The notes below the pieces were generated by a model. The model saw only the letters and a list, made by a program, of their open reading frames with translations, did no database searches and had not been told where the DNA came from. DNA of 64,000 nt from Actinophytocola sp036555685 (lineage in GTDB: Bacteria; Actinomycetota; Actinomycetes; Mycobacteriales; Pseudonocardiaceae): the NCBI RefSeq assembly GCF_036555685.1, contig NZ_DATBKY010000160.1, positions 1-64,000 of the forward strand, given 5' to 3'. Shown piece after piece: positions 1-8,694 of this stretch. Position 1 is the first letter of the stretch. The number at the start of each line of letters is the position of its first letter. The position numbers were made by a program, and so were the translations under genes.

Positions 1-192
1 GGGGCACTGCAGGTCCACGGTCGGCAGGTTCTCCAGGTTGTTGTCGACGACCTGCACGAAGGCCGGGTCGTCGTTCGCCGCCGCGGCTTGCACCTCTGTG
101 GGTGCCTGCTCGGCGGCCAGCGCGGGGATCAGTCCCGCCGCGGCCACCGCGACGGCCGCCATCGCGCCAATTCCTGTCCAGATCGCACGCAT
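1..192 (-). CDS. Secreted protein, N-terminal part only (possible endonuclease/exonuclease/phosphatase family)
   Basis: Only the first 64 codons are in the window; the gene runs off the left edge. The start is the ATG at 190-192. Residues 1-27 form a typical secretion signal: Arg near the start, a long Ala/Val-rich hydrophobic run, then Ala-Leu-Ala-Ala. The mature part begins with an acidic, Ala-rich linker, then reads VVDNNLENLP. Asn-Asn-x-Glu-Asn-Leu near the mature N-terminus recalls the first strand of secreted endonuclease/exonuclease/phosphatase proteins, where Asn and Glu bind the metal. That assignment rests on one short motif and is tentative. It is probably transcribed apart from the gene at 214, which lies upstream on the same strand. 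Confidence 0.6.
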   Translation of the reverse strand, partial: MRAIWTGIGAMAAVAVAAAGLIPALAAEQAPTEVQAAAANDDPAFVQVVDNNLENLPTVDLQCP

Positions 193-213
193 ACGAGTGA
201 GTGAATCACAAGT

Positions 214-801
214 TCAGTGCAGAGTTTCGCCTCTTTCGAGCATCCCGACGAACTTCTCGATGCGTCGCGCGCGGGTCTCCGGCCGCTTGGCCTCCTCGAC
301 CCGGTAGAGGATCGCGTAGCGGTTCTGGCTGGTCAGTGTGGTGAAGAAGGCAGCGGCCCGGGGGCTGGCGTCGAGCGCGCGCCGCAGGTCGTCGGGGACG
401 GTCGAGCCGGCCGAGCCCGCGTAGGCGGCGTCCCAGCGGCCGTCCGCCCGGGCCGCTTCGACCTCGCGGAGGCCGGCCGGGTGCATCTCGCCGGCCGCGA
501 TCAGCCGCTCGGCGGACGCACGGTTGATCTTCGACCACCGGCTGCGCTTGGTGCGCGGGGTGAACTTCTGGACGAAGTAGCGATCGTCCACGCGCTGGGC
601 GGTGCCGTCGATCCACCCGTAGCGCAGCGCGATGTCCAGGGCCTGGTCGTGGTCGACGGACGCGCTGCCGGTGCCTTTCTTGGCGATGCGGATCCACAGT
701 CCGCGGGTCTCGAAGTTCCCGGCGAGCCATTCGGCGAACTCGGCCTGGTCGGTGAAGGAGAGGATCGGCAGGCCGTTCTTCTCGCCGTGCTCATCGGGCA
801 T
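214..801 (-). CDS. YdeI/OmpD-associated family protein
   Basis: A 195-residue cytoplasmic protein with the YdeI pattern: an N-terminal segment opening LSFTDQAEFAEWL, then GLWIRIAKKG, then the central ALDIALRYGWIDG block and FTPRTKRSRWSKIN, with a basic C-terminal helical tail. The length fits the family. Members are widespread in soil bacteria; no enzymatic role is established that I know of, and a stress or peptide-resistance role has been proposed for some. The start overlaps the end of the META lipoprotein gene (791-1546) by 11 bp, so the two are probably co-transcribed and translationally coupled. Family call firm, function unknown. Confidence 0.85.
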   Translation of the reverse strand: MPDEHGEKNGLPILSFTDQAEFAEWLAGNFETRGLWIRIAKKGTGSASVDHDQALDIALRYGWIDGTAQRVDDRYFVQKFTPRTKRSRWSKINRASAERLIAAGEMHPAGLREVEAARADGRWDAAYAGSAGSTVPDDLRRALDASPRAAAFFTTLTSQNRYAILYRVEEAKRPETRARRIEKFVGMLERGETLH

Positions 802-1546
802 GTAGCTGAATTCCCTTGCCGGACGGATGGGTCAGGGTCAGCCGGTCCCCGTCGAGCTCGATCGTGATCTCCCCGTGGACCACGTCGTACACCGCCGACT
901 CCACTCGCATGATGCCAGGTGCGCACATCATGTCGGTGTGGACGACCTCGCCGAAGCGGATCGTGTCGCCGGTCGTGGTGTAGTCCGCCACCGCGCCGTT
1001 GCAGCCGGTGTGGATTCTCGCCTGCCTGCCGTCGAAGGTGATCGTGGCGGTCTCGCCGGCCGGCGTGCTGCTCGCGGTCTGCCCGTCGAGGATGGTGTCG
1101 ACCGTCCAGGTCGTGTTCTCGAGCGCGCGGTCCGCGCGGCGGGTGAGCACGAGCTCCGTGTCGCCGGCAGTGATCGTGAGCGTCGGGCCGTGCCGGAGCC
1201 AGGCCGGCCCGGCGCCGAGGATCCTGGCGAGCCACTCGTCCTGGGCGTGGCGTCGCGGGTCGCAGCCCATCTCGGTCACGGCGAGGTCGTCGACGCGGAG
1301 GCGGCCCGCGTCGGTCCGTACCGGGCCGCTCATCGTGTTGCAGCCTGCGGTCGCGAGCAGCCGGCCGTCGTCGGTGAAGTCGAGCGACACCTGCGTGTTC
1401 GGCACCAGCGCGTGCGGCTTGCCGGCGACGGTCACGGCGGTGGAGAGGAACACCTGTCCGCTGAGCGGCCGCTCCCCGGCCGGCGGCGTCGGCGTCCCGC
1501 ACGCGGCGACGAGCAGGAGCGAGCCGATGGCCCAGGCGGGTCTCAT
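791..1546 (-). CDS. META-domain lipoprotein
   Basis: The ATG at 1544-1546 opens a signal peptide that ends in a lipobox (LLLVAAC), so the protein should be lipid-anchored outside the membrane. Two repeats follow, each with the META/HslJ arrangement: a beta-strand, then an ATAGCNTMSG or TGCNGAVADY block, then a cysteine-containing strand (VTEMGCDPRR in the first, HTDMMCAPGI in the second). HslJ-type META domains occur in secreted stress proteins; their ligand is unknown. A start seven codons upstream is possible but would put Arg/Pro-rich residues before the signal. It is the first gene of a two-gene unit with the YdeI-family gene, which it overlaps. Confidence 0.85.
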   Translation of the reverse strand: MRPAWAIGSLLLVAACGTPTPPAGERPLSGQVFLSTAVTVAGKPHALVPNTQVSLDFTDDGRLLATAGCNTMSGPVRTDAGRLRVDDLAVTEMGCDPRRHAQDEWLARILGAGPAWLRHGPTLTITAGDTELVLTRRADRALENTTWTVDTILDGQTASSTPAGETATITFDGRQARIHTGCNGAVADYTTTGDTIRFGEVVHTDMMCAPGIMRVESAVYDVVHGEITIELDGDRLTLTHPSGKGIQLHAR

Positions 1547-1607
1547 GCGCCTTGGACGTACCGGCACGTGAGCGTCGTTGCACGCTGTGTCTCTAGACTC
1601 CGGGAGC

Positions 1608-2354
1608 GTGGCGGTTTGCGATCATGTCGAGGGGGTTGTCAGCAGCCCCGCCGGCCCGTTCTTCGGACCGCTCGCGCATGGCTTCGCCTGTGGGGCCCAC
1701 ATTCCGGTGCACGTGTCGAGCCCGTGGAACACGCTGGACGACCCGGTTCGGGACTACCAGACCGACCGGGAGGCGCTGGCCGACAGCTGGGGCGTGACGA
1801 CCGCGGAGGACTGGCAACGGCAGGTCGACTACCTGTTGCAGGGCCTGAACGTCGGCATGGAGATCGACGCGGTGCTGAACGTGCGGCGCACGCTGGTGCG
1901 CCAGCATGGCGTATGGGACCTGCCGACGTGGCGGACGGCCACCGAGAACTGGGGACGCTGGCAGAAGGTCGCCGACGTCGACGAGCTGGTCGCGTCGGTG
2001 GATGTGATCACCCGCTACGAGGCGCGGTTCCAGGCGGACGGCATCCTGGCGCCGAACGGGACGGTCGACTCGGTACTCGGCTACGACTTCGGCCGCGCGG
2101 TGAACATGGCGCGCTGGGGTTACGGCGGCCGGTTCTGCGACTACCGCACGGCGGAGGCGGTGGTGCTGCGGGCGGGGGAGCTGTGCCGCCAGCAGTACAC
2201 GTCGTGGGCGGACTTCAGCGCCGGGTACGCGCTGGGCCGGGTGATCCGGTTCGACAACGAGTCGTACGGGCACATGTACCTGTCGGTGCGCGGGCCACAC
2301 CACCTGCTGATGACCGACCGGTCCAGTCCCTGGGCGAACATCCCGTTCTCGTAG
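1608..2354 (+). CDS. DUF1266 family protein
   Basis: About 248 residues, no signal peptide. The pattern of Trp and charged residues, including LADSWGVTTAEDW near the N-terminus and a C-terminal block with GRAVNMARWGY and WADFSAGYALGR, matches DUF1266, a family of unknown function common in actinomycetes. The GTG at 1608 is preferred over an upstream TTG at 1578: no Shine-Dalgarno sequence precedes either, but TAGACT at 1594-1599 is a plausible -10 hexamer, which would make the transcript leaderless from 1608. It ends 11 bp before tmk on the same strand. Confidence 0.75.
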   Translation: MAVCDHVEGVVSSPAGPFFGPLAHGFACGAHIPVHVSSPWNTLDDPVRDYQTDREALADSWGVTTAEDWQRQVDYLLQGLNVGMEIDAVLNVRRTLVRQHGVWDLPTWRTATENWGRWQKVADVDELVASVDVITRYEARFQADGILAPNGTVDSVLGYDFGRAVNMARWGYGGRFCDYRTAEAVVLRAGELCRQQYTSWADFSAGYALGRVIRFDNESYGHMYLSVRGPHHLLMTDRSSPWANIPFS

Positions 2355-2365
2355 GGTCTTGCGTC

Positions 2366-2998
2366 GTGGGACGACTGATCGTCATAGAGGGTCTGGACGG
2401 CGCCGGCAAACGAACGATGGCCGACGCCCTCACCGCGGCGCTCGACGCCCGCGTGGCCCGCCTGGCGTTCCCCCGCTACGGCGACTCGATCCATGCGGAC
2501 CTCGTGCGCGAAGGCCTGCACGGCCGGCTGGGCGGGTTCGGTCACGAGGTCTACGGCATGGCGATGCTGTACGCGTTGGACCGCCACGCGGCCGTGCCCG
2601 CGCTCGCCGCCGCACTGGCGTCGAACGACGTCGTCCTGCTGGACCGGTACGTGGCGTCCAATGCGGCCTTCGGCGCCGCGCGGTTGCACCAGGACGCCCG
2701 GGGCGAGTTCGTCGACTGGGTGCGGGCCTTGGAGATCGACCGCCTCGGCGTCCCCGTCCCGGATGCCCACCTGCTGCTGCGAGTCCCGGTGGAAGTGGCG
2801 GCATCGCGGTCGACCCACCGCTCCCGCACGGAGTCCGGCCGCGCACTGGACACGTGGGAGTCCGACGCCCCCCTGCAGTCCCGAGTGGCGGCGGTCTACG
2901 ACGGCCTGGCGAAGGACGACTGGCTGGCCCCGTGGCACGTGGTGGACGGAACGTCCACACCGGACTACAAAGCTCTCGCCTCGCTGGTGACCCAATAA
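2366..2998 (+). CDS. tmk: Thymidylate kinase (dTMP kinase)
   Basis: Phosphorylates dTMP to dTDP in dTTP synthesis. The N-terminus IVIEGLDGAGK is the P-loop with the family's Glu-Gly-Leu-Asp-Gly pattern. DRYVASNAAFGAAR is the DR(Y/H) segment that binds the substrate, and SRTESGRALDTWE is the lid region. The GTG at 2366 places the P-loop directly at the N-terminus, as expected, and gives 210 residues, the family's usual length. The P-loop ends GKR rather than the commoner GKT/GKS. It sits upstream of mtrA, as tmk does in mycobacteria, but here a VOC gene on the opposite strand separates them. Confidence 0.92.
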   Translation: MGRLIVIEGLDGAGKRTMADALTAALDARVARLAFPRYGDSIHADLVREGLHGRLGGFGHEVYGMAMLYALDRHAAVPALAAALASNDVVLLDRYVASNAAFGAARLHQDARGEFVDWVRALEIDRLGVPVPDAHLLLRVPVEVAASRSTHRSRTESGRALDTWESDAPLQSRVAAVYDGLAKDDWLAPWHVVDGTSTPDYKALASLVTQ

Positions 2999-3142
2999 TC
3001 GCGCGCCTGCCCGGGTAACAACCGAACCCGTACGGATCTTCCATTCGCGCGGCCGCCCCGGGGGCCGGTTTCAACATTACCCGCGCCCACCGACAATTCC
3101 GCGCGCCGAAGCCCCACGTCGCTGACACATTCGAGTGATCCC

Positions 3143-3165
3143 GGTGCGAATGGACCATTCGCACC
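3143..3165. terminator. Perfect 11-bp inverted repeat between convergent tmk and VOC genes
   Basis: GGTGCGAATGG at 3143-3153 and its exact reverse complement at 3155-3165 flank a single base. It lies between two convergent genes, so a bidirectional terminator is the simplest reading. There is no T-tract on either side, and an operator or other protein site is also possible. Confidence 0.5.
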
Positions 3166-3209
3166 CCCGGGGTTCCCCGATGTCAACGCTACCGAACGGG
3201 ACCGACAAT

Positions 3210-3692
3210 TCAGGGCGCACCGACGAGATCGGCACCCCAGCGCTCGATCTCGGCTGAAATGTCCAGCCGCCCGATCATCGGTGAGGCGGTCATCTCCGGT
3301 GTGACCCGATCCCGTGGCACGAACCAGGAGATCTCGAACTCCAGCCCGTCCGGGTCCTTGCCGTACAACGACTTCGACACGGCGTGGTCGGACGAACCCA
3401 CGAGCGCGCCCGCCGCCGTCAGACGGTCCGCGAACGCGGCCAGCTCCGGCAGCGTGTTCACCGACCACGCGAGATGGTAGAGACCGACCGTCGTCCCGGT
3501 GTTCCGAGGCGCGTTGCCGCGGACGGCGAACAAGCCGAGGTCGTGGTCGTTGTCCGATTCGGCCGCGCGCAGAAAGGCGGCGTTAGGCCGTTCGTGTACC
3601 ACCTCGAAGCCCAGCACGTCCCGGTAGAAAGCCACGCTCTTCCCGACATCCCGCACGTAGAGCACGGCGTGATTGAGCCTGCGGATGCCCAT
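3210..3692 (-). CDS. VOC/glyoxalase-family protein (extradiol dioxygenase-like)
   Basis: A 160-residue single-module vicinal oxygen chelate protein. The two beta-alpha-beta-beta-beta halves can be followed from LNHAVLYVRDVGKSVAFYRD to the C-terminal YGKDPDGLEFEISW. Candidate metal ligands are the N-terminal His, the central His in YHLAWSV and the C-terminal Glu of LEFEI, as in type I extradiol dioxygenases. The substrate cannot be told. The start at 3692 has a strong GGAGG seven bases upstream; longer reading upstream of it is non-coding. It is transcribed toward tmk and away from mtrA. Confidence 0.85.
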   Translation of the reverse strand: MGIRRLNHAVLYVRDVGKSVAFYRDVLGFEVVHERPNAAFLRAAESDNDHDLGLFAVRGNAPRNTGTTVGLYHLAWSVNTLPELAAFADRLTAAGALVGSSDHAVSKSLYGKDPDGLEFEISWFVPRDRVTPEMTASPMIGRLDISAEIERWGADLVGAP

Positions 3693-3844
3693 CGACGCAC
3701 CTCCATGGCGGGCGACCCATGGTTGACGCTTCAAGGGGTACAGCGACGGAAAGTATGCTCGCGTTACACCTCTGTCACCCGGCAGGGAGGAAACGATCAG
3801 CGGGTCCCACGCGGACAACACTCACGAAGTGCGACGATGTACAC

Positions 3845-4522
3845 ATGAAGGCACGTGTGCTGGTAGTGGACGACGACCCGGCCCTGGCTGAGATGCTGAC
3901 CATCGTGCTGCGCGGCGAAGGCTTCGACACCGCGGTGGTGGCGGAAGGCAACCGGGCGCTGCCCGCGCTGCGCGAGCTGCGGCCCGACCTCGTCCTGCTC
4001 GACCTGATGTTGCCGGGCATCAACGGGATCGACGTGTGCAAGGCGATTCGCGCCGAGTCGGGTGTGCCCATCGTGATGCTGACCGCCAAGAGCGACACCG
4101 TCGACATAGTGCTCGGCCTCGAGTCGGGCGCGGACGACTACGTGGTCAAGCCGTTCAAGCCCAAGGAGCTCGTCGCGCGGGTCCGGGCGCGGCTGCGCCG
4201 CACCGACTCCGAGCCCGCCGAGATGCTCTCGATCGGGGACCTCACGATCGACGTGCCGGGGCACGAGGTGACCAGGGACGGCGTGGCCATCCAGCTCACC
4301 CCGCTGGAGTTCGACCTCCTGGTCGCGCTCGCCCGCAAACCGCGTCAGGTGTTCACCCGCGAGGTGCTCCTCGAGCAGGTCTGGGGTTACCGGCACGCCG
4401 CCGACACCCGCCTGGTGAACGTCCACGTGCAGCGGCTGCGCTCCAAGGTCGAGACCGACCCCGAGCACCCCGAGGTGGTGTTGACGGTCCGTGGCGTCGG
4501 GTACAAGGCTGGCCCGCCGTGA
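3845..4522 (+). CDS. mtrA: Response regulator MtrA
   Basis: OmpR/PhoB-type regulator of 225 residues that, with kinase MtrB, controls cell-wall hydrolases, division and osmotic responses in actinobacteria. The receiver domain shows the acidic pocket VDDDP at residues 8-12, the phospho-acceptor Asp53 in LLDLMLPG, the Thr of MLTAK and the Lys of VVKPFKP. The C-terminal winged helix has LTPLEFDLL, the recognition helix DTRLVNVHVQRLRSKVE and VRGVGYKAG. The start at 3845 is set by the family's N-terminus; the 150 bp upstream hold a possible -10 hexamer TATGCT at 3754-3759 and GTTACACC / GTCACCCG elements that resemble MtrA half-sites. mtrB follows after 7 bp. Confidence 0.96.
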   Translation: MKARVLVVDDDPALAEMLTIVLRGEGFDTAVVAEGNRALPALRELRPDLVLLDLMLPGINGIDVCKAIRAESGVPIVMLTAKSDTVDIVLGLESGADDYVVKPFKPKELVARVRARLRRTDSEPAEMLSIGDLTIDVPGHEVTRDGVAIQLTPLEFDLLVALARKPRQVFTREVLLEQVWGYRHAADTRLVNVHVQRLRSKVETDPEHPEVVLTVRGVGYKAGPP

Positions 4523-4529
4523 TAGCCAG

Positions 4530-6290
4530 GTGAAACGGAAGTTACGGGCGGTCGTCTCAGCCGGCGCCCGCGCCGTCGACTTCTGCCGGCAGCGGGCGGC
4601 CTACTTCGGGGAGCTGTGGCGACGCTCGCTGCAGGTGCGCGTCGTCGTCAGCACGCTCGCGCTGTCCTCGGCCGTGGTCTTCGTGCTGGGCATGGTGCTC
4701 CAGAACCAGATCACCGACCGCCTGCTGGAGACCAAGGAGGAGGCCGCGATCGCGGCCACCCGCGACGCGGTCCAGGTCGCGGAGACCCAGCTCGCCGGGG
4801 TCAACCCGACCGCCGACGCCGTGCGCAACCGGCTCACCAGCGCGCTCAACCGGTTGACCAGCTCGTCGCCCAACAGCAGCACCGCGAGCTCCGCGGCCGG
4901 CGCGTTCGAGCCGGTCCTCGCCAGCGACTCGCCCGGGCTCGCGGAGTCCGGCGACAGCATCAGCGTCGGCGCCTACCACGACGTGCCGGACAGCCTGCGG
5001 CACTTCGTCCAGGCCCACGAGTTCGCCGTGCAGATCTACACGGTGGACCGGGCCTCGGGCCGCACCACGTTCCTCATCGTCGGCGCGCCGTTCGGCACCG
5101 CGAACCGGCCGATGCAGCTCTACATGCTCTTCCCGCTCACCGCCGAGCAGCACACGATCAGCGTCGTGCAGAGCACGCTGATCGTCGGCGGACTCGTGCT
5201 GCTGCTCCTGCTCGCCGGCATCGCGAACCTGGTGACGCGCCAGGTCGTCCGCCCGGTCCGCAGCGCCGCCCAGGCCGCCGCCCGGTTCGCCGGCGGCGAG
5301 CTGGACCAACGCATGCTCGTGGTCGGCGAGGACGACGTCGCCAAGCTCGCCGAGTCCTACAACCTGATGGCCGAGAGCATCCAGCGCCAGATCCGCCAGC
5401 TCGAGGAGTTCGGCACGCTGCAGCGCCGCTTCACCTCGGACGTCTCCCACGAGCTGCGCACGCCGCTGACCACGGTCCGGATGGCCGCCGACGTCCTGCA
5501 CGCCTCCCGCGAGCAGTTCCCGCCCGGCCTCGCCCGCTCCACCGAGCTGCTGGTCGACGAGCTCGACCGGTTCGAGTCGCTGCTCGCCGACCTGCTGGAG
5601 ATCAGCCGCCTCGACGCCGGCGTGGAGGAGCTCGTCGCCGAGCACGTCGACGTGCGGCCGATCGCCGTGCGCGCCGCCCGGTCCGTCGCCACGATCGCCC
5701 GCAACGCCGGCTGCGAGATCACCCTCGACCTGCCCGAGGAGGAGGCCACCGCGGAGGTCGACGCCCGGCGCGTCGAGCGCGTGCTGCGCAACCTGCTCGC
5801 CAACGCCGTCGACCACGGCGAGGGCCGGCCGGTCCGGCTGCGCATGGCGTTCGACGAGCACGCGCTCGCGGTAACCGTCCGGGACTACGGCATCGGCCTG
5901 CGCGCCGGCGAGGCCGACCTCGTGTTCAACCGGTTCTGGCGCGCCGACCCGTCCCGCAACCGGCACACCGGCGGCACCGGCCTCGGCCTCGCGATCAGCG
6001 TCGAGGACGCCCGGCTGCACGGCGGCGGGCTCGACGCGTGGGGCGAGCCGCGCAAGGGCGCCTGCTTCCGCCTGACCCTGCCGCGCCAGCAGGGTGTCGA
6101 CTACGAGGCCAGCCCGCTCGAGCTGCCCCCGCCGGACGCCCACGTCGGCTACGCCGACGCCGTCGAGGCACCGGTCGACCACGACGTCTACCGGGTCACC
6201 GTGCCCACCGAATCCACGAACGGGGACGGCGACGGCTTACCGACCACCCCGGGACCGCCCGCGGCACCCGCGTGGGAGGAGGTCCGGTGA
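4530..6290 (+). CDS. mtrB: Sensor histidine kinase MtrB
   Basis: The 586-residue partner of MtrA. A basic N-terminus is followed by a first membrane helix around residues 37-57, an extracytoplasmic domain of about 150 residues, a second helix around 213-235, a HAMP linker, a dimerisation domain with the phospho-acceptor His307 in SHELRTPL, and an ATPase domain with the N box (NLLANAVDHGEG), DYGIGL and GGTGLGLAIS. The GTG at 4530, seven bases past the mtrA stop, agrees with the family better than an upstream codon inside mtrA. A Pro/Asp-rich tail follows the kinase core. The stop overlaps the lpqB start as GTGA. Confidence 0.95.
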   Translation: MKRKLRAVVSAGARAVDFCRQRAAYFGELWRRSLQVRVVVSTLALSSAVVFVLGMVLQNQITDRLLETKEEAAIAATRDAVQVAETQLAGVNPTADAVRNRLTSALNRLTSSSPNSSTASSAAGAFEPVLASDSPGLAESGDSISVGAYHDVPDSLRHFVQAHEFAVQIYTVDRASGRTTFLIVGAPFGTANRPMQLYMLFPLTAEQHTISVVQSTLIVGGLVLLLLLAGIANLVTRQVVRPVRSAAQAAARFAGGELDQRMLVVGEDDVAKLAESYNLMAESIQRQIRQLEEFGTLQRRFTSDVSHELRTPLTTVRMAADVLHASREQFPPGLARSTELLVDELDRFESLLADLLEISRLDAGVEELVAEHVDVRPIAVRAARSVATIARNAGCEITLDLPEEEATAEVDARRVERVLRNLLANAVDHGEGRPVRLRMAFDEHALAVTVRDYGIGLRAGEADLVFNRFWRADPSRNRHTGGTGLGLAISVEDARLHGGGLDAWGEPRKGACFRLTLPRQQGVDYEASPLELPPPDAHVGYADAVEAPVDHDVYRVTVPTESTNGDGDGLPTTPGPPAAPAWEEVR

Positions 6291-8023
6291 GACGTTCGCG
6301 CGCGCTCGTGCTGTTCCTGCTGTCGGTCCTGCTGGTCGCCGGCTGCGCGAACATCCCCGAGGTGTCCACCCCGCACGCGGTGCGCGACGACAAGGAGGAG
6401 CCCAACAGCACGGTCGACGGGCCGACGAAGGACCTCGACGCGTACGACCTGGTGCGCGAGTTCATCCACCGGTCGGGCAACCCCGAGGCCGCGTCCCTGT
6501 ACCTGACCGACAAGGGCAAGCAGGGCTGGAACGGCGAGTCCGAGCCGAACATCATCCTCGACACCTTCGACACCGTGCCGCTGCGCAACCCGGGCCTCAA
6601 CGAGGACCCCGGCGCCCCGTCGAGCGACGTCGAGACCGTCGTGCTCCAGGTGGCCGGCGTGGGCCGGCTGGGCCCGGACAACGCGTTCATCCCGCGGATC
6701 GAGAACCGCGAGTACCACGTCGTCGTCCGCAAGCGGAACGACGGGCAGTGGCGGATCGAAAGGCCGCCGCCCGAGATCTACGTCCCGCTGTCGGACTTCG
6801 AGGCGAGCTACCGCGCGGTGACGGTCTACTACTTCGACCCCGACCTGCGGGTCACCGTGCCCGACCTGCGATACGTGGCCGCCGAGCCGGTCAGCGGGCT
6901 GCCCGCGCGCGTCATCAACGTGCTGCTGTCCGGTCCGTCCGACGCGATGCGCAAGTCGGTGCGCTCGCCCCTGGACGGCATCGGCACGAGAACCAACGTG
7001 GTCCCCGACCCCGATGGCACGCTGGTCGTGGACCTGAAGGAGCTCGGCGACAAGTCCGCCGAGCAACGCGAACAGATCGCCACCCAGATCGTGCTCTCGC
7101 TGCAGACCGTCACGTCCAGCCGGCTGCGGCTGCGCGCCGACGGCCAGGACCTGATCCCCGGCCGCCGCGACTGGCGGCAGGGCGACCTGAAGGTCTACGA
7201 CGCGCCCACCAAGCCCGACTCCGACCAGCCCGGCCTCGTCGCCGCCAACGGCCGGCTGCACTCGCTGCACGACGGCAAGCCGATCGAGGGGCCGGCCGGT
7301 GACGGCGAGCTCGAGGTCCTCAACGGCGCCCAGTCGATCGACGGCGGCCAGCTCGCCCTGGTCGTGCGGACCGACGCCGGGCCGCGGTTGCGCATCGGCC
7401 CGGTCAAGGGCCCGATGCAGGCGGTCAACCTCGAGGGACGGCGGATGACCCGGCCGACCTGGCTGCTCAGCACGACGAACGAGGTCGCGGCCAAGGAGGT
7501 CTGGACGGTCGCCGACGGCGACGTCGTACGCGTCGTGCGGATGGCCGACGGCACGTGGAAGGCGTTGCAGGTCAACGCGTCCGAGCTGACCGACTTCGGG
7601 CCGATCACGGAGCTCCGGCTGTCCCGCGACGGGACGCGGGCCGCGTTCATCGCCCGCGGCCGGCTGGGCGTGGCGTCGGTCGTGCGGGACCAGGACTCGG
7701 TGTCGCTGCGCTTCCCGCGACGGCTGCAGACGCTCAACATCGTGCAGGCTGTCGGGGTCGACTGGCTGAGCCAGGACACCCTGGTCGTGGCGACGCGGCA
7801 GGCCGCGCTGCCCGTGGCGAGCCTGTCGGTCGACGGCCTCAAGCTCGAGGTATTCGACCGGAACAACCTGCAGCTGCCGGTCAAGTCGGTCGCCGCGGCA
7901 CCCGACCGGAACGTGATCGTCACCGACAGCGCGGCGGTGTCCAGCGTGCCCGGCGTCGGGCAGCTGTGGCGCCAGGTACCGCACGGCCCCGGCCCCAACG
8001 CGATCCCGTTCTACCCAGGCTGA
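6287..8023 (+). CDS. lpqB: Lipoprotein LpqB (MtrAB accessory)
   Basis: A 578-residue lipoprotein always found after mtrB; in mycobacteria LpqB binds the MtrB extracellular domain and tunes MtrA phosphorylation. The signal peptide ends with LLVAGC, lipidated on Cys20. A GerMN-type domain occupies roughly residues 180-300 (RVINVLLSGPSD is its core), followed by a beta-propeller-like half with repeated strands such as ELRLSRDGTRAAFI. The GTG start at 6287 overlaps the mtrB stop by 4 nt and has GGAGGAGG just before it. This completes the mtrA-mtrB-lpqB operon. Confidence 0.95.
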   Translation: MRRSRALVLFLLSVLLVAGCANIPEVSTPHAVRDDKEEPNSTVDGPTKDLDAYDLVREFIHRSGNPEAASLYLTDKGKQGWNGESEPNIILDTFDTVPLRNPGLNEDPGAPSSDVETVVLQVAGVGRLGPDNAFIPRIENREYHVVVRKRNDGQWRIERPPPEIYVPLSDFEASYRAVTVYYFDPDLRVTVPDLRYVAAEPVSGLPARVINVLLSGPSDAMRKSVRSPLDGIGTRTNVVPDPDGTLVVDLKELGDKSAEQREQIATQIVLSLQTVTSSRLRLRADGQDLIPGRRDWRQGDLKVYDAPTKPDSDQPGLVAANGRLHSLHDGKPIEGPAGDGELEVLNGAQSIDGGQLALVVRTDAGPRLRIGPVKGPMQAVNLEGRRMTRPTWLLSTTNEVAAKEVWTVADGDVVRVVRMADGTWKALQVNASELTDFGPITELRLSRDGTRAAFIARGRLGVASVVRDQDSVSLRFPRRLQTLNIVQAVGVDWLSQDTLVVATRQAALPVASLSVDGLKLEVFDRNNLQLPVKSVAAAPDRNVIVTDSAAVSSVPGVGQLWRQVPHGPGPNAIPFYPG

Positions 8024-8067
8024 CCTGCGGTTCCGAAATTGTCAGTGGGCACTGCCATGATTCGGTC

Positions 8068-8694
8068 ATGCGTTCGTCTCGACTGCTCGACCTGATCGTT
8101 CCCCAGCGCTGCGCCGGCTGCGCGGCACCCGGCGTCGCGTGGTGCACGTGGTGTGCCCGCACGCTGCGCGCGCCCGTGCCGGTGTCCCGGCCCGGCCTGT
8201 CGTCGGCGTATGCGCTGGCCGAATACCGGGGCGCCGCGCGGCGGGCCGTACTGGCGTACAAGGAACGCGGCCGCCGCGAGCTGGCCGCGCCGCTCGGCCG
8301 TGCCCTGGCCGCCGCCCTGCCGTCGATCCGGGCGGGGCCCGTGGTGCTCGTCCCGGCCCCGTCCCGCCCGGCGGCGGCCAGATCGCGCGGTGGCCAGCAC
8401 ATGGCCACCGTCGCCCGCCGCTGCGCGGACTCGTTGCCCGAGGCGACCGTCGTCCCGGCCCTGCGCCTGGACGGCCGAGCCGCGGACTCGGTTGGGCTGG
8501 ACGCCAACGCCCGCGCGGCGAACCTGCTGGGCCGCCTGCGCCCGAACCCACGCCACCGCCCGCCGCGAGGCGTTCCGGCGGTGATCCTGGACGACGTGAT
8601 CACCACGGGCGCCACAGCCGCGGCGTGCACGGCAGCCCTGCGCTCGATCGGCGTGCAGGTAGCCGCCGTCCTGGCCCTGACCGCCACCACCTGA
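8068..8694 (+). CDS. comF: ComF family phosphoribosyltransferase-like protein
   Basis: About 208 residues. Four cysteines in the pattern RCAGC...WCTWC near residues 15-30 form the N-terminal zinc finger of the family. The C-terminal half is a type I phosphoribosyltransferase fold with the PRPP loop VILDDVITTGAT and the preceding RGGQHMATVARR segment. ComF proteins take part in DNA uptake or single-strand DNA handling in competent bacteria; in actinomycetes the role is unproven. It lies between lpqB and hpf, as in mycobacteria, with its own ATG 45 bp after the lpqB stop. Confidence 0.88.
   Translation: MRSSRLLDLIVPQRCAGCAAPGVAWCTWCARTLRAPVPVSRPGLSSAYALAEYRGAARRAVLAYKERGRRELAAPLGRALAAALPSIRAGPVVLVPAPSRPAAARSRGGQHMATVARRCADSLPEATVVPALRLDGRAADSVGLDANARAANLLGRLRPNPRHRPPRGVPAVILDDVITTGATAAACTAALRSIGVQVAAVLALTATT

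Noticed and set aside
827..2345. Open frame upstream of tmk on the same strand
   Set aside because: It runs antisense to the META lipoprotein and through DUF1266 in another frame; only the part from 2366 is a gene.
3723..3759. TTGACG with TATGCT as an mtrA promoter
   Set aside because: The spacer would be 25 bp. The -10 alone is mentioned with mtrA, without a promoter call.
4616..6286. Frame continuous with lpqB inside mtrB
   Set aside because: It is the third frame of mtrB; the lipobox signal peptide places the lpqB start at 6287.
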